Made by a program: the position numbers and the translations under genes. This document shows positions 1 through 13,941 of a stretch of 64,000 nt of DNA, piece after piece; position 1 is the first letter of the stretch, and each line of letters starts with the position of its first letter. The stretch comes from Deinococcus grandis. GTDB taxonomy: Bacteria > Deinococcota > Deinococci > Deinococcales > Deinococcaceae. The stretch is from assembly GCF_001485435.1 (NCBI RefSeq), contig NZ_BCMS01000001.1:1373501-1437500 (forward strand), written 5' to 3'. The notes beneath the pieces are model-generated. The model was not told the DNA's origin, did not search any database, and saw only the letters and a program-made list of their open reading frames with translations.

Positions 1-99
1 CAGAACCCTCACGCACCTGTCAATCCCCCCACCCCCGCCGCATGGGGGAAGTATGGGCACCCCCGCCTGGGGGGAACGCGCACGTGAAGGTACCGTGAC

Positions 100-138
100 A
101 GCCGGAGGGGCGCCCCACGTGCAGGCTCCCCTCCGGCT
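100..138. terminator. Hairpin downstream of lepA
   Basis: A perfect 11-bp inverted repeat (AGCCGGAGGGG at 100-110 and its complement at 128-138) lies just past the end of lepA. No T-run follows on either side, so it may be a weak or bidirectional terminator. The rest of the first 150 bases shows no gene. Confidence 0.5.
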
Positions 139-152
139 GGATTTCCGGCTTG

Positions 153-191
153 TTCCTGGGTGCTTATTCCCCGGTGCTTATTCCTCGGTGC

Positions 192-208
<17 letters not shown>
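153..208. repeat. Four tandem 14-bp units over the lepA stop codon
   Basis: The unit TTCCTCGGTGCTTA is repeated at 153-166 (two differences), 167-180 (one difference), 181-194 and 195-206 plus. On the lepA strand the unit carries the codons for the last four residues (STEE), and the next copy supplies the TAA stop. The extra copies lie downstream of the stop. This looks like slippage expansion at the gene's end. Confidence 0.85.
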
Positions 209-1979
<1,771 letters not shown>

Positions 1980-2099
1980 AATCCGCAGTCTAGCGTGGCA
2001 CGCCGAACGCATGCAGTGACCCGCGCCCCGTGACCCCAGACCCGTGGTGCGGTACCTGCGGCAACCCGGCCCGCCCGGGCGGCGTATCAAGGAGTCAGC

Positions 2100-3440
2100 A
2101 TGTCCCCCCGCACCCGCGCCCTGCCCACCCGCCCCGCCATTCCCGCGTGGAAGATCATCCTGCCCGTCCTCGGCGCCGCGGCGCTCGGCTGGTGGGGGTA
2201 CAGCTGGGTCACCCGGCCCGTGAACCCACCGCTGGACCCCGCCGCGCGCCAGGGCAGCGTCGCGGGCGACTGGGCCACCCTGAAGACCTTCGGGCCGCGC
2301 ACGCCCGGCACGCCCGGACACGACCGCACCCTGGACTGGGCGCAGGCACATTTGACCGCGCTGGGTTACCACGTCACCCGCGACACCTTCCCGCTGGACG
2401 TCTGGACGGACGGCGGCGCGACCGTCACCGGACCCGGCGGGCTGAACGTCACGGGCCGCGCCCTGTACGGCTCGCAGGGGTTCGACCAGCAGGGTCGCCT
2501 CGTGGCGGTGCCCGGCGACGCCAGCGACGCGCAACTCGAAGCCCTGGACCTGCAGATGCAACTGGCCGTCACGCACTGCCCCGAGCGCCCCTGGGGCCGG
2601 TTCGCCGCGGCACTGATCGACCGGGGCGCGTTCGGCGTGGCGATCATCGACGACTGCCCGGTCACGCCCGCCCTGTCCCGCGCGCCCGCCACGCCCCTGC
2701 CCATGCTCGTGCTGGACCGGGAAGCCGGAGCGGCTCTGGAGACGCACCTGGGGCAGACCGTCACGTTCACCACCCGCACCGGCGAGCAGACCGTGCAGGC
2801 CGCCAACCTCGTCGCCCGGCGGGTCGAGGGGCAGGCGCAGGTCATCTACGGCGCGCACCTGGACAGCGTGCCCGGCGCCAGCGGCGCGAACGACAACGCC
2901 AGCGGCGTGCTGGCCGTCCTGGACCTCGCGCGGCGCGCGGCAGGCACCCCGGACGCGAAGCGGGCGTGGTTCGCGCTGTTCGACGCCGAGGAACTCGGCC
3001 TGATCGGCAGCCGCCAGTTCGTCCGGACGTACGCGTACCCCATGGAACAGACCCGCGCCATGATCAACCTCGACATGGTCGGCGTCGGCGCCCAGCCGCT
3101 GGGCGTCGCCGCCACCGAGGACCTGCTGCCCCTGATCCGCGCCGCTCGCCCCGGCCTGCGCGAGTTCGAGGACGAGGCGCAGTCCACCCGCGAGACTTTC
3201 GGCCGGAGCCTGGGCACCACCGGCCTGAGCGACCACGCCGCGTTCAAGGAGGTCCGCATTCCCGCCGCGTTCCTGCACCGCGGCCTGGACGGGCACTACC
3301 ACACCCCGCAGGACACCACCCTGGACCCCGCGCTGGTCCAGGACGCCGCCCGCACGGCCTGGACGCTCGGTCAGGCGGTCCTCGCCGCGCCCTTCACGCC
3401 GCGCCCCGAGTGCGGCCTGACCGGCCGCGACTGCCACTGA
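2100..3440 (+). CDS. Membrane-anchored M28 family zinc aminopeptidase
   Basis: The 446-residue protein has an N-terminal membrane anchor (about residues 18-40), a protease-associated-like middle region and a C-terminal M28 peptidase domain. The zinc ligands and catalytic residues are visible: H in AHLDS (about 252), D in ANDNASG (about 265), the EE of DAEELGL (about 295), D in NLDMVG (about 323) and H in DGHYHTP (about 397). It probably trims peptides outside the membrane. AAGGAG at 2089-2094 fixes the ATG start. It converges on the ABC transporter genes across a strong hairpin. Confidence 0.9.
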   Translation: MSPRTRALPTRPAIPAWKIILPVLGAAALGWWGYSWVTRPVNPPLDPAARQGSVAGDWATLKTFGPRTPGTPGHDRTLDWAQAHLTALGYHVTRDTFPLDVWTDGGATVTGPGGLNVTGRALYGSQGFDQQGRLVAVPGDASDAQLEALDLQMQLAVTHCPERPWGRFAAALIDRGAFGVAIIDDCPVTPALSRAPATPLPMLVLDREAGAALETHLGQTVTFTTRTGEQTVQAANLVARRVEGQAQVIYGAHLDSVPGASGANDNASGVLAVLDLARRAAGTPDAKRAWFALFDAEELGLIGSRQFVRTYAYPMEQTRAMINLDMVGVGAQPLGVAATEDLLPLIRAARPGLREFEDEAQSTRETFGRSLGTTGLSDHAAFKEVRIPAAFLHRGLDGHYHTPQDTTLDPALVQDAARTAWTLGQAVLAAPFTPRPECGLTGRDCH

Positions 3441-3477
3441 CCCCGGTGCTGCTTACGCGACCCCCGGACGGGACGGA

Positions 3478-3512
3478 GGCGGCCCCCACTGCCGGGTGCA
3501 GAGGGGGCCGCC
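3478..3512. terminator. Bidirectional terminator hairpin
   Basis: A perfect 10-bp stem (GGCGGCCCCC at 3478-3487 with 3503-3512) sits between the convergent M28 peptidase and the ABC ATPase. Confidence 0.7.
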
Positions 3513-3527
3513 CGGAGGCTGCGGGGC

Positions 3528-4277
3528 CTACTCGCCCAGCAGGCGTTTCAGGTCGTCCACGCTCGTCTGCGCGGCGGGGGCGTCCAGCGCCACCTGACCG
3601 CCGCGCAGGGCCACGACCCGCTGGCCCAGGTGCAGCGCTTCTTCCAGCTGGTGCGTGACGAACACGACGGTCACGCCGGACTGCCGCCAGAGGGTCAGCA
3701 GTTCGTCGGCCAGGGTGGTGCGGGTCGCGTGGTCCAGGGCGCTGAACGGCTCGTCGAGCAGCAGCAGGCCCGGGCGGGTGACCAGGGCGCGGGCCAGGGC
3801 GACGCGCTGGCGCTGCCCGCCGCTGAGTTCGTGCGGACGGCGCGGGCCGTAGCCGTCCAGGCCCACCTGCCGCAGCGCGTCCTGCACGCGCGCGTCCCGT
3901 TCGGCGCGGGGCACGCCGCGCAGGCCGAAGGCGACGTTCCCGGAGACGGTCAGCCAGGGGAACAGCGCGGCCTCCTGCTGCACCAGGGTCAGGCGGGGGT
4001 GCGGGCCGCGCACGACCTCGCCGCCCAGACTGATCTGGCCGCGCTGGGGTTTCAGGAAGCCCGCCAGGAGGCTCAGCAGGGTGCTCTTGCCGCTGCCGGA
4101 CGGGCCGACCACGCACAGGAACTCCCCGCCCGGCACGTCCAGGTTCAGCGGGCCGACACCTGCGCCTGCCGCGCGGCGGCCCTGGTAGTGGTACGTCACG
4201 CCGTCCAGGTTCAGGGGCGCGCCGCCACGTTCGGCGGCCAGGGGGGCGGTGGCGGCGCGGTTCATCGTGGTGGTCAT
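3528..4277 (-). CDS. SsuB/TauB-type ABC transporter ATP-binding protein
   Basis: This 249-residue ATPase powers a nitrate/sulfonate/taurine-class importer. Walker [10 protein letters not shown] lies at residues 58-66, the signature LSGGQRQR at about 151, and Walker [13 protein letters not shown] at about 170, followed by the switch histidine in VFVTHQ. Its ATG overlaps the permease stop by four bases (ATGA, 4274-4277), so it is translationally coupled. It is the last gene of the leftward ssuA-ssuC-ssuB set next to the sulfate assimilation genes. The substrate is inferred to be a sulfur anion, but no sulfonate monooxygenase is encoded nearby. Confidence 0.9.
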   Translation of the reverse strand: MTTTMNRAATAPLAAERGGAPLNLDGVTYHYQGRRAAGAGVGPLNLDVPGGEFLCVVGPSGSGKSTLLSLLAGFLKPQRGQISLGGEVVRGPHPRLTLVQQEAALFPWLTVSGNVAFGLRGVPRAERDARVQDALRQVGLDGYGPRRPHELSGGQRQRVALARALVTRPGLLLLDEPFSALDHATRTTLADELLTLWRQSGVTVVFVTHQLEEALHLGQRVVALRGGQVALDAPAAQTSVDDLKRLLGE

Positions 4278-5110
4278 TGTGGCACCTCCAGGCCGTAGTC
4301 ACGCCGGACGCGGCCCTCGGCGGCGCGCAGCAGCGAGTCGAACAGCCCGCCGATCACGCCGATGATGATGATCGTCGCCAGGACCAGCGCCACGTTCGCG
4401 GTGTTCCGCCCGATTTCCAGCTGCTCGCCCAGGCTGGCCGCTCCGGCGATCAGGAGTTCCCCACCGACCAGGGCGCGCCAGGAGAAACTCCAGGCGGTCC
4501 GCAGCCCGGTCAGGATGCTGGGCACGCTGGCGGGCAGCAGCACCCGCAGCATCAGGCCCAGCGAGCCCGCGCCCAGGGTGCGGCCCGCCACGCGCAGCGC
4601 CGGGGGGACGTTCAGCAGCGCGCCGGACACCGCCAGCGCCACCGGGATGAAGCCTTCCAGGATGACGACGAACAGCACGGCGCGTTCGTTCAGGCCCAGG
4701 AACAGAATCGCGAAGGGCACGAACGCGATGCTCGGCACGCTCTGGATGCCGGTCAGGTACGCGCCCAGCGTGGTCCGCAGCGGCCGCCACGCGCCCATCA
4801 GCAGGCCCACGACGACGCCCAGCAGCACGGCGATCACGTACCCGGTCAGGACGCGGCGCAGGCTCCCGCCGATGGCGGACAGCAGCTTGCCGTCCTGCGG
4901 GCCGGTGCCCCATAGGCCGTAGCTGATCTCGGTCCACACGGCTTTCGGGCCGGGGAACACGTACGGCGGGTACAGCTTGAGCACGTCGGTGACCAGCCAC
5001 CACGCGCCCAGGATGACGATCAGGCCCACGAGCTGCGTGACCAGGGTCTGCCAGTGGCTCTGGCCCCGCGCGGCGCGGGTGGGTTGCATGTCAGGGGAGA
5101 GGGCGGTCAT
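4274..5110 (-). CDS. SsuC/TauC-type ABC transporter permease
   Basis: The 278-residue integral membrane permease has about six hydrophobic segments and the binding-protein-dependent transport EAA-like loop ([19 protein letters not shown], about residues 172-190). GGAGGA immediately precedes the ATG at 5110. It lies 16 bases after ssuA and overlaps ssuB by four bases. It forms the channel of the importer served by its neighbours. Confidence 0.9.
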   Translation of the reverse strand: MTALSPDMQPTRAARGQSHWQTLVTQLVGLIVILGAWWLVTDVLKLYPPYVFPGPKAVWTEISYGLWGTGPQDGKLLSAIGGSLRRVLTGYVIAVLLGVVVGLLMGAWRPLRTTLGAYLTGIQSVPSIAFVPFAILFLGLNERAVLFVVILEGFIPVALAVSGALLNVPPALRVAGRTLGAGSLGLMLRVLLPASVPSILTGLRTAWSFSWRALVGGELLIAGAASLGEQLEIGRNTANVALVLATIIIIGVIGGLFDSLLRAAEGRVRRDYGLEVPQ

Positions 5111-5126
5111 ATCTTCCTCCCCGGAG

Positions 5127-6092
5127 TCACTTGCGGATGAACGGCGCGAGGTCCGGCGCGCTGCGGGCGTACCCGGCTTCCACGTTCAGCTTGGCGTACT
5201 CGGTCAGCGCGGCCAGGTCGAGGCTGGTCGTGAACCGCGTGCGCGCGAAGGCCCGCTGAAGCACGCGCGGGTCGAGTTTCGTGCCCGTCGCTTTCAGCAG
5301 CTGGTTGTTCACGGCGGTCTGCGCGGCCACTGGGCTCTTGTTGATGAACGCCACGGCGTCGGTGTGCGCCTTCAGGAACGCCGTGACGATCTGCGGGTTG
5401 GCCTGCGCGAACTTCGCGTTCACGATCACGACGGTCGTGGGGTACTTCCCGTCCCGCCAGACGGTCTTCTCACTGCCGATGACCTTGTGCCCCTGCGCTT
5501 CCAGGGCCGCGCCCCAGGGTTCGGGCACCAGCGTGGCGTCCACGCGTTTGGCGGCGAAGGCGGCCAGTACGTCGGCGGGCGCGATAGGTGTGATGGTGAC
5601 GTTCCCGCCGTCCGCCCTGGGCTTCAGGCTGTTCTCGTTCAGGATGTGGCGAAGGCTGATGTCCTGCGTGTTCCCCAGGCTGGGCACCGCGACGATCTTC
5701 CCGGCCAGGTCCTTGTACGACTTGATGCCGCTGTCCTTACGCACGACGAGCACCGCGCCCGCCTCGCTGGCCCCGGCCAGGAACTGCACGGGCATGCCGC
5801 GCCCGGCGGCGTTGATGGCCGGGCCCGGGCCCACGTAGGCGATGTCGATCTGCCCGGCGGCGAACGCCTCGGTCAGGGTGGTGCCGGACACGAACTCCTT
5901 GGCGTCCAGCTTCACCTTGCCCGATCCGACTTGACTCAGGGCTTTCTGGAAGGTGCCGCGTTCCAAGCCCACCAGGGCGGGCGCGTGCGTGAGGTTGGGG
6001 AAGAAGCCCAGGCGCACGGTCTGGGCGTCCTGGGCGGCGGCGGTGGTCAGCAGGGTCAGCGTCAGCAGGGTCGGTCTGATCAATCGGGTCAT
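5127..6092 (-). CDS. SsuA-type periplasmic sulfonate/taurine-like binding protein
   Basis: The 321-residue protein has a cleavable signal peptide (cleavage after TTAAAQ, about residue 21) and the NMT1/THI5-like binding fold starting [14 protein letters not shown]. It is the extracytoplasmic receptor of the transporter. GGAGG stands six bases before the ATG. Related proteins bind alkanesulfonates, taurine, nitrate or sulfate-like anions, so the ligand cannot be read from sequence. Clustering with sat, cysC, cysH and sulfite reductase argues for a sulfur source. Confidence 0.88.
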   Translation of the reverse strand: MTRLIRPTLLTLTLLTTAAAQDAQTVRLGFFPNLTHAPALVGLERGTFQKALSQVGSGKVKLDAKEFVSGTTLTEAFAAGQIDIAYVGPGPAINAAGRGMPVQFLAGASEAGAVLVVRKDSGIKSYKDLAGKIVAVPSLGNTQDISLRHILNENSLKPRADGGNVTITPIAPADVLAAFAAKRVDATLVPEPWGAALEAQGHKVIGSEKTVWRDGKYPTTVVIVNAKFAQANPQIVTAFLKAHTDAVAFINKSPVAAQTAVNNQLLKATGTKLDPRVLQRAFARTRFTTSLDLAALTEYAKLNVEAGYARSAPDLAPFIRK

Positions 6093-6147
6093 GGGCCCTC
6101 CGGGGTGGAATGCTGCATTTCAAGCGGGACGGCGGGCGCGCGCGTGT

Positions 6148-6163
6148 GACGGTGCCCACCGTC
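6148..6163. promoter_or_regulatory. Dyad between sat and ssuA
   Basis: GACGGTG and its complement are separated by two bases in the 97-bp gap between sat and ssuA. It could be a weak attenuating hairpin or a protein-binding dyad. No clear promoter was recognised in this gap. Confidence 0.35.
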
Positions 6164-6189
6164 TCTTCAGGTTTCCTTCAGCTCGGGGC

Positions 6190-7356
6190 TTACGCCTTGT
6201 CGGCGTACGCGGCGCGGAGCACCTCGGCCACCTCGGGCCGGGTGAACTCGGCAGGCAGGTTCTCCCCGGCGCGCAGCTTCTCGCGGACCTTCGTGCCGCT
6301 CAGCACGAGGTGGTGCGAGCCGTCGTGCGGGCAGGTGCGGGGGCTGACGAGCTGACCGCACGAGTTGCAGTAGAAGGTGTGCTCGAACTTCAGGATCTGG
6401 ATGCCCAGTTCCTCTGGCGAGTACGCGCTGAAGATCTCCTGCGCGTCGTACGTGCCGTAGTAGCTGCCGACACCCGCGTGGTCGCGGCCCACGATGAAGT
6501 GCGTCACGCCGTAGTTGCGCCGGGACAGGGCGTGTAGGATCGCCTCGCGCGGCCCGGCGTAACGCATCGCGGCCGGGTACACGCTGAGCAGCGTGCGGGC
6601 CTGCGGGTAGTACCCCTCCAGCAGCACCTCGTACGCCTGCACGCGGGTGGCGGCGGGCACGTCGTCGCCCTTGGTGGTCCCCACCAGCGGGTGCAGCAGC
6701 AGCCCGTCCACGAGTTCCAGCGCCACCTTCTGCAGGTACTCGTGCGCGCGGTGGATGGGGTTGCGCGTCTGGAACGCCACCGTGGAACGCCAGCCGCGCG
6801 CCTCGATCACCTCGCGCACCTCGGCGGGCGTGCGGTGGTGGCGGGGGAAGTGCCCACGGGGAATCTCGAACAGCGCGACCGGCCCGGCCAGGTTGAAGTC
6901 ACCCTGCGCGTACAGCGCCGCCACGCCGGGGTGCGTCTCGTCCTCGGTGCGGTACACCTCGCGCGCCTCCCAGGCCTTGCGGGCCGCAAACGCCTCCTGC
7001 ACGTCCACCCAGCCCACGTCCTGACCCTCGAAGCTCAGGACCACGCGCCCGCGCAGCCCGGCGTGCTCGGCGCTCACGGGCAGCGTGATCGGGATGCTCC
7101 AGGGCGTGCCGTCCGCGAGGCGCAGCCGCTCGATGACCGAGAGGTAGTCCGCCTCGTTCACGAAGCCGGTCAGGGGGGAGTACGCGCCGGTGGCGAGCAT
7201 CTCCAGGTCGGCCAGGGTGCGCTCGCTGATGTTCAGGCGCGGCAGCGCGGCGAGTTCCGCCGGGTCGAAGTCGTGGCCGGCGCGGCGCACGCCATTGACC
7301 AGGGTGCCGCCGAGGGGGGTGGGGAGGGTGGAGGTGGTGGGGAGCAGGATCGTCAT
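6190..7356 (-). CDS. sat: Sulfate adenylyltransferase (ATP sulfurylase)
   Basis: The 388-residue homo-oligomeric-type ATP sulfurylase makes APS from sulfate and ATP. The active-site motifs [12 protein letters not shown] (about residues 195-206) and [12 protein letters not shown] (about 290) are present. A zinc-binding cluster CNSCG with later C and H residues lies near the C terminus (about 332-347). The ATG at 7356 has GAGG nine bases upstream. It lies 102 bases downstream of cysH in the same direction. The gap carries the motif TCAACTAT (7382-7389), also found in front of the cluster's first gene. Confidence 0.95.
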   Translation of the reverse strand: MTILLPTTSTLPTPLGGTLVNGVRRAGHDFDPAELAALPRLNISERTLADLEMLATGAYSPLTGFVNEADYLSVIERLRLADGTPWSIPITLPVSAEHAGLRGRVVLSFEGQDVGWVDVQEAFAARKAWEAREVYRTEDETHPGVAALYAQGDFNLAGPVALFEIPRGHFPRHHRTPAEVREVIEARGWRSTVAFQTRNPIHRAHEYLQKVALELVDGLLLHPLVGTTKGDDVPAATRVQAYEVLLEGYYPQARTLLSVYPAAMRYAGPREAILHALSRRNYGVTHFIVGRDHAGVGSYYGTYDAQEIFSAYSPEELGIQILKFEHTFYCNSCGQLVSPRTCPHDGSHHLVLSGTKVREKLRAGENLPAEFTRPEVAEVLRAAYADKA

Positions 7357-7381
7357 GGGTCGGACCTCTTGATGAAAAGAC

Positions 7382-7389
7382 TCAACTAT
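7382..7389 (-). promoter_or_regulatory. Shared sulfur-cluster motif, copy 2
   Basis: The octamer TCAACTAT (ATAGTTGA on the coding strand), with similar flanks, occurs 25 bases upstream of sat and again at 10747-10754 upstream of the cluster. It may be a common regulator site or a promoter element; function is inferred only from position. Confidence 0.4.
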
Positions 7390-7458
7390 TCGGGGCAGGA
7401 AAAGCCGCTCGGAACTCGGGCGGCGGCAGGTATGACGGGCAAGGTCAACAGCGGCGCA

Positions 7459-8138
<680 letters not shown>

Positions 8139-8142
<4 letters not shown>

Positions 8143-8674
8143 ACGCCCAGTTTCTCCAGCAGCTGCCGCACGCCGTCCTCGACGCTGATTCGGTCGGTGC
8201 GCAGGTGCAGGTCGGGGTTCTCGGGCGCCTCGTAGGGGTCGCTGACCCCGGTGAAGTGCGGGATCTCCCCGGCGATGGCCTTCAGGTACAGGCCCTTCAC
8301 GTCCCGCGCCGTCACGACGTCCAGCGGGGCGTCCACGAAGACCTCCAGCGCGTTCGGCAGGCCGGACAGCACCTCGCGGCGCGTATCGGCGTAGGGGCTG
8401 ATCGCACTGACGAGGACTGTCACGCCATGTTTGGCGAGCAGGCCAGCCACGAAGCCGATGCGGCGCACGTTCGTGTCCCGGTCGGCCTTCGAGAAGCCCA
8501 GGCCCTTGCTGAGGTTCTCGCGCACCGCGTCGCCGTCCAGCAGTTCCACGGCCACGCCACGCGCCAGGAGTTCCTCGTGCAGGGCGCTCGCCAGGGTGCT
8601 CTTGCCCGCGCCGCTCAGGCCGGTCAGCCACACCACGCGGCCCGTCCCGACGGCCTGCTGCTCGGCCACGGCGG

Positions 8675-8678
<4 letters not shown>
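8139..8678 (-). CDS. cysC: Adenylylsulfate (APS) kinase
   Basis: The 179-residue enzyme phosphorylates APS to PAPS. The P-loop GLSGAGKST lies at residues 20-28, [20 protein letters not shown] is the APS-binding region, and ISPYADTRR follows. The length is typical for a stand-alone kinase. Its ATG overlaps the sulfite reductase stop by four bases (8675-8678) and its end overlaps cysH, so the three genes are coupled. Confidence 0.95.
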
Positions 8679-10246
<1,568 letters not shown>

Positions 10247-10255
10247 GATGGGTCC

Positions 10256-10708
10256 TTAGCGCTTGAGGAGCTGGTAACGGAGGCGGCGGTACTGGAAGTA
10301 CATCACGCACCCCACGCAGATCTTCCGGGAGAGGTTCAAAGCGGCCAGGGCGATCACGATCACGCCCAGCGCCGCCCCGACGATGGGGAGACCCGCCAGT
10401 GTCAAGCTCGCGGAGGCCAGCAGGAAGCTGCCGCCCACGCCCTGCGCGAAGTGGTGCGCGCGGGGGTCCTCCTCGACGACCTCGGGCCTCAGGCCCAGGG
10501 CGGGTCCCAGCAGGCGGTACGCGGCGCGCATGGGGGAGAGGTCGGGCGTGACGGCCCCGATCAGCATGGCCGCGCCCAGCACCAGCGTCAGCGCCGGGAC
10601 GGTCAGGATCACGGCCAGCAGGGTCACGAAGACCACCGTGACCTGATTGAACTTCAGCGCACTCAGGTCGGTGCGCGCGGGCGTGCGGGTGGGGGCGGAG
10701 GCAATCAT
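10256..10708 (-). CDS. DUF4395 membrane protein heading the sulfur cluster
   Basis: The 150-residue protein has about four hydrophobic segments and a late CVGC motif (RKICVGCVMYF). DUF4395 proteins are often found with sulfur-metabolism genes but have no firm function. I start it at the ATG at 10708, not at the longer in-frame start at 10750. A TACCTT -10 box (10717-10722) lies eight bases upstream and a TTGTTT -35 seventeen bases further, giving a leaderless start. It is the first gene of the leftward sulfur operon. Confidence 0.75.
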   Translation of the reverse strand: MIASAPTRTPARTDLSALKFNQVTVVFVTLLAVILTVPALTLVLGAAMLIGAVTPDLSPMRAAYRLLGPALGLRPEVVEEDPRAHHFAQGVGGSFLLASASLTLAGLPIVGAALGVIVIALAALNLSRKICVGCVMYFQYRRLRYQLLKR

Positions 10709-10715
10709 TGACAAA

Positions 10716-10729
10716 AAAGGTAAACCTTT
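10716..10729 (-). promoter_or_regulatory. Palindrome over the -10 box of the sulfur operon
   Basis: AAAGGT-AA-ACCTTT is a perfect 6-2-6 dyad that contains the inferred -10 box TACCTT. Its placement fits an operator for a repressor of sulfur assimilation. Confidence 0.5.
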
Positions 10730-10746
10730 ATGGGCGACAAAACAAG

Positions 10747-10784
10747 TCAACTATCCAGACAGCTCCCCACACCTGTCCGGACAG
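10747..10784 (-). promoter_or_regulatory. Shared motif and dyad upstream of the sulfur operon
   Basis: TCAACTAT (10747-10754) matches the site before sat. Next to it lies CTGTCCGGACAG (10773-10784), a perfect 12-bp palindrome with a related half-site CCAGACAG at about 10756. The positions fit binding sites upstream of the -35 box; the regulator is unknown. Confidence 0.4.
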
Positions 10785-10799
10785 CCCACACACGACCCG

Positions 10800-11756
10800 T
10801 CAACGCTCGCAGGCCAGTCCATCCCCGTCCCCGTCCAGGCCCGGCCGGTAGCCCAGCTGCCCCCGCCGCAGCGGCAGCGCCGCTCCCGCCGCCCGTGCCG
10901 CCGCGCAACTCGCGAAGCCCCCGGCAGGCACGGCGGGCGGGTCCGCCTGCACCGGGCAGGCCCCCACCGGCAGCCGGAACGGCGCGGCCCTTCCCCCCTG
11001 CACCCGGTACCCCAGATCCTCCAGCGCGCCCAGTGTCAGCGGACTCACCGGATTGAGCCGCCCCGTGTACTCCCCGGACGAGCCGGACAGCACCTCCGAA
11101 CACACCGCCTCGCCCGCCCAGTGACCCAGGTCCGGATCCAGGGGAATGCCCGCGCCCCGGCCGCCCAGCGCCCGGAACGCCGCCACGGCCCGGGGCGCCA
11201 CGTACAGCGTGGTCTTCCCCTGCCGCTTCAGGAACACCCGGTCATCCTGCTCGCCACTCACCGACACCCGCGCGTCCCGCTCCCACAGCGTCCCCACGCC
11301 CAGCACATGCAGGAACTCATGGATCATCGTGTCCAGCACGTCCGTGCGCGGCAGATCCGACAGCCCCGCGCTGTTCAGGTCCACCACGCCGTAGATCGGT
11401 AGGAACGACCCGTCATGCAGGTCGCAGGGCATCCCGGTCGCGTACAGATCGTCATCCAGCCGCTTCACGCGGACGAACACCACCAGCCGCGTCAGGCGGC
11501 CGCGCAGCGCGGGCAGCCCCCGGTCGCACTCGCCCGCCGGGACGTCCACCCGCACCGGTTCGAACGGCGACGCGATCAGCGCCGACACCCGCCGCGCCGC
11601 CTCGTTCACCGCCGAGCGCGGCGCGGCCCCCAGCGGCGCCCCCAGGAACCGCACCTCGATCCCGAACGGCTCCGCCGCAACCGCGCCCGCCTGCCCCGCG
11701 CCCAGCAGTGCCGCCAGTACCCCTGCCATCACCCCGCCCCGCCACCCTGTCTTCAC
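10800..11756 (-). CDS. Secreted HExxH metalloprotease with C-terminal excalibur domain
   Basis: The 318-residue protein has a signal peptide (about residues 1-28), a leishmanolysin-like zinc site [10 protein letters not shown] (about 145-154) and a C-terminal excalibur calcium-binding module (two cysteines and [11 protein letters not shown]). It probably acts on the cell surface, with the excalibur module giving calcium binding or wall attachment. A GTG start at 11756 sits six bases after a TACAGT -10 box (11763-11768), so it is probably leaderless. It is divergent from the first phosphoribosyltransferase. Confidence 0.8.
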   Translation of the reverse strand: MKTGWRGGVMAGVLAALLGAGQAGAVAAEPFGIEVRFLGAPLGAAPRSAVNEAARRVSALIASPFEPVRVDVPAGECDRGLPALRGRLTRLVVFVRVKRLDDDLYATGMPCDLHDGSFLPIYGVVDLNSAGLSDLPRTDVLDTMIHEFLHVLGVGTLWERDARVSVSGEQDDRVFLKRQGKTTLYVAPRAVAAFRALGGRGAGIPLDPDLGHWAGEAVCSEVLSGSSGEYTGRLNPVSPLTLGALEDLGYRVQGGRAAPFRLPVGACPVQADPPAVPAGGFASCAAARAAGAALPLRRGQLGYRPGLDGDGDGLACER

Positions 11757-11821
11757 CCCCCTACTGTACGGACAGGGGCCGGGTCACCCCGCCCACGCCG
11801 CCGCGCGTTACACTGCGTCAA

Positions 11822-12352
11822 GTGGACACGTTCAAGGTTCAGATCGGTCGCGTGACCCGCGACCTGCCCATCGTGCCGGTCTCCCCGGATGTCAAGGTCG
11901 CCCTGTTCAACATGCTGGGCGACACCGACGTCACCGAGGAAGCCGGACGCGAGCTTGCGCAGAAACTCCCCGCCGACATCGACGTGCTCGTCACGCCCGA
12001 AGTCAAGGCGCTGAGCCTCGCGCACGTCATCAGCCGGGAAAGCGGCAAGCCGTACATCGTCATCCGCAAGACCCAGAAGCCCTACATGGTCGACCCGGTC
12101 GCCCGCGAGGTCGTGAGCATCACCACCGGCAAGCCCCAGCTGCTGGTCCTCGACGGTTTCGACGTGCAGAAGATCAAGGGCCGCAAGGTCGCCATCGTGG
12201 ACGACGTGGTCTCCAGCGGCGGCACCCTGCACTCCATCCGTCAGATCATCGAGGAAGTCGGCGGGGAAGTCGCGGCGGTCGTCGCCGTGTTCACCGAGGG
12301 GCAGGAACGCCCCGAAGTGACCGCGCTGGGCCACCTGCCCCTCTTCAAGTAA
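11822..12352 (+). CDS. Adenine-phosphoribosyltransferase-like protein 1
   Basis: The 176-residue type I phosphoribosyltransferase has the PRPP loop [17 protein letters not shown] (about residues 118-134) with both acidic residues intact. Its fold resembles Apt and related purine salvage or regulatory proteins, but the base specificity is unknown. A GTG start at 11822 follows a TACACT -10 box (11809-11814) by seven bases, with no ribosome binding site. A paralogue follows after a terminator. Confidence 0.85.
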   Translation: MDTFKVQIGRVTRDLPIVPVSPDVKVALFNMLGDTDVTEEAGRELAQKLPADIDVLVTPEVKALSLAHVISRESGKPYIVIRKTQKPYMVDPVAREVVSITTGKPQLLVLDGFDVQKIKGRKVAIVDDVVSSGGTLHSIRQIIEEVGGEVAAVVAVFTEGQERPEVTALGHLPLFK

Positions 12353-12367
12353 TCGCTCCCCTCAAGG

Positions 12368-12391
12368 CCCCCTCCCACGCGGAGGGGGTTT
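12368..12391 (+). terminator. Intrinsic terminator after phosphoribosyltransferase 1
   Basis: CCCCCTCC and GGAGGGGG pair around a five-base loop (CACGC) and are followed by TTT. Confidence 0.8.
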
Positions 12392-12447
12392 CCCTCTGGC
12401 GTCCTGCTCTCCTGACCTCAGCTGACGAACGTGCGTTAGCCTGAGCC

Positions 12448-12993
12448 ATGACCACAGCCCCGCAGGAACTGACCGTCACCATCGGCGACGTGAGCCGCAC
12501 CCTCCCCACCGTCCGCGCGGGCGGCATGGGCCGCGTGCCCCTGGTGGAATTCATCGGGGACAGCGAGTTCACCAAGGCTGTCGCGCAGGAGATGGTCGCC
12601 CTGATCCCTGACGGCACTGAGGTCCTGCTGACCGTCGTCACGAACGCCCTGCCGCTGACGCACGAACTGAGCGACCGCTCCGGCCTGCCGTACGTGTGCG
12701 CCCGCAAGAAACGCCGCACGTACATGCAGCAGCCCCTGATTCAGGACGTGCCCAGCATGACCCTGGGCGTCGCCGAGACCCTCTGGCTGGACGGCCCGCA
12801 CGCCGAGCGCCTGAACGGCAAGCGCGTGACCATCGTGCAGGACGTCGTCGCCAGTGGCGGCACCGCGCAGGCCCTCGCGCGGCTGGTCGAGCGGGCGGGC
12901 GGCACCGTCGCCGGGTACCTCGCCGCGTTCCGGCAGGGCACGCCGACCCTGGACGTGATCGCCCTGCAGGATCTGCCCCGCACCCTGAGCTGA
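12448..12993 (+). CDS. Phosphoribosyltransferase-like protein 2 with altered PRPP loop
   Basis: The 181-residue paralogue of the preceding gene has the PRPP loop [17 protein letters not shown] (about residues 127-143), where the first acidic residue of the usual DD pair is glutamine. The enzyme may be weak, altered in substrate, or regulatory. A TAGCCT -10 box (12437-12442) lies five bases before the ATG, so it is leaderless and has its own promoter. Confidence 0.8.
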   Translation: MTTAPQELTVTIGDVSRTLPTVRAGGMGRVPLVEFIGDSEFTKAVAQEMVALIPDGTEVLLTVVTNALPLTHELSDRSGLPYVCARKKRRTYMQQPLIQDVPSMTLGVAETLWLDGPHAERLNGKRVTIVQDVVASGGTAQALARLVERAGGTVAGYLAAFRQGTPTLDVIALQDLPRTLS

Positions 12994-13009
12994 CCCAGGG
13001 GCAAAGGGC

Positions 13010-13038
13010 GCGCCCCGCCGGGCTGAGCGGCGGGGCGC
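13010..13038. terminator. Bidirectional terminator hairpin
   Basis: A perfect 11-bp stem (13010-13020 with 13028-13038, seven-base loop) separates convergent genes. Confidence 0.75.
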
Positions 13039-13053
13039 ACGGTTCGGCGCGGG

Positions 13054-13941
13054 TTACTTCTTCAGGGCGGCCTGCACGATCTGCGGCAGGTGATCCTGCA
13101 GGCGCAGCATCGGCAGGTCGAAGGTGCTGCGGGCCGGTTCGTTCGGCGCGGTGTTGCCCTCCTTGAGCATCGCGTACTGGTCGCGGGTGATGGGGGGCTT
13201 GGGCAGCACCTGCATCAGCGGCACGGCGAGGTTCATCAGCGGCAGCGGCACCGGCACGATGGGTTTGCGTTTCCCGAGCGCCCCGAGTTCCAGGTCCAGC
13301 AGCTGCCGGAACGTGAATTCCTCCGGGCCGGTCAGGGCGAACGTGCCGTGCAGGCCGGTGCGGCTGCCGGCGGCGCGCGCGAAGGCCTGCGCGACGTCCT
13401 GCACGCTGACCGGCCGGAACGGGAACGACCCGTCCCCGAGCTGCGGCACGACTGGCGCTGTGGACACGAGTTCCCGCAGCACCCGCCCGAAGAAGTCGTC
13501 CCCGACGCCGAAGATCAGGCTGGGCTGGAAGATCGTCCAGTCCAGCCCGCTGGCCCGCACGAGCGCCTCGGCGCGCGCCTTGCTGCTGGAGTACCGGCTG
13601 CCGCTGTCCTCGCGGGCGCCCAGGGCACTCATGTGCACGTAACGCGCGCCGCGCGGCGTGGCGGCCAGAACGTTGCGGGTGCCCTCGACATGCACCCGCT
13701 CGAACGTCTGGTCCCCAGCTTCCGCGATGATGCCCACCAGATGCACGACGACGTCCGGGTCGGCCTGACCGGCGGCGCGCTGCACGCTGCCCGGATCGGT
13801 CACGTCCAGCTTCACGCCGCGCGCGCCGCCCACCGCCTCGCCCCGGCGACTCCCGGCCCAGACGTCATGGCCGTCCTGCACGAGTTGTTTCACGACCGCT
13901 TTCCCGACGAAGCCGCTGGCTCCGGTGACCAAGATCTTCAT
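13054..13941 (-). CDS. NAD(P)-binding epimerase-like protein, complex I NDUFA9 type
   Basis: The 295-residue protein starts with the Rossmann motif TGASGFVG (residues 6-13) and has the extended-SDR layout with a YSSSK-like active-site stretch. Similar proteins are annotated as NDUFA9-like or NmrA-like nucleotide-binding proteins; the substrate is not known. Its ATG overlaps the end of the MerR gene by four bases (13938-13941), which places it in the regulator's operon. Confidence 0.8.
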   Translation of the reverse strand: MKILVTGASGFVGKAVVKQLVQDGHDVWAGSRRGEAVGGARGVKLDVTDPGSVQRAAGQADPDVVVHLVGIIAEAGDQTFERVHVEGTRNVLAATPRGARYVHMSALGAREDSGSRYSSSKARAEALVRASGLDWTIFQPSLIFGVGDDFFGRVLRELVSTAPVVPQLGDGSFPFRPVSVQDVAQAFARAAGSRTGLHGTFALTGPEEFTFRQLLDLELGALGKRKPIVPVPLPLMNLAVPLMQVLPKPPITRDQYAMLKEGNTAPNEPARSTFDLPMLRLQDHLPQIVQAALKK

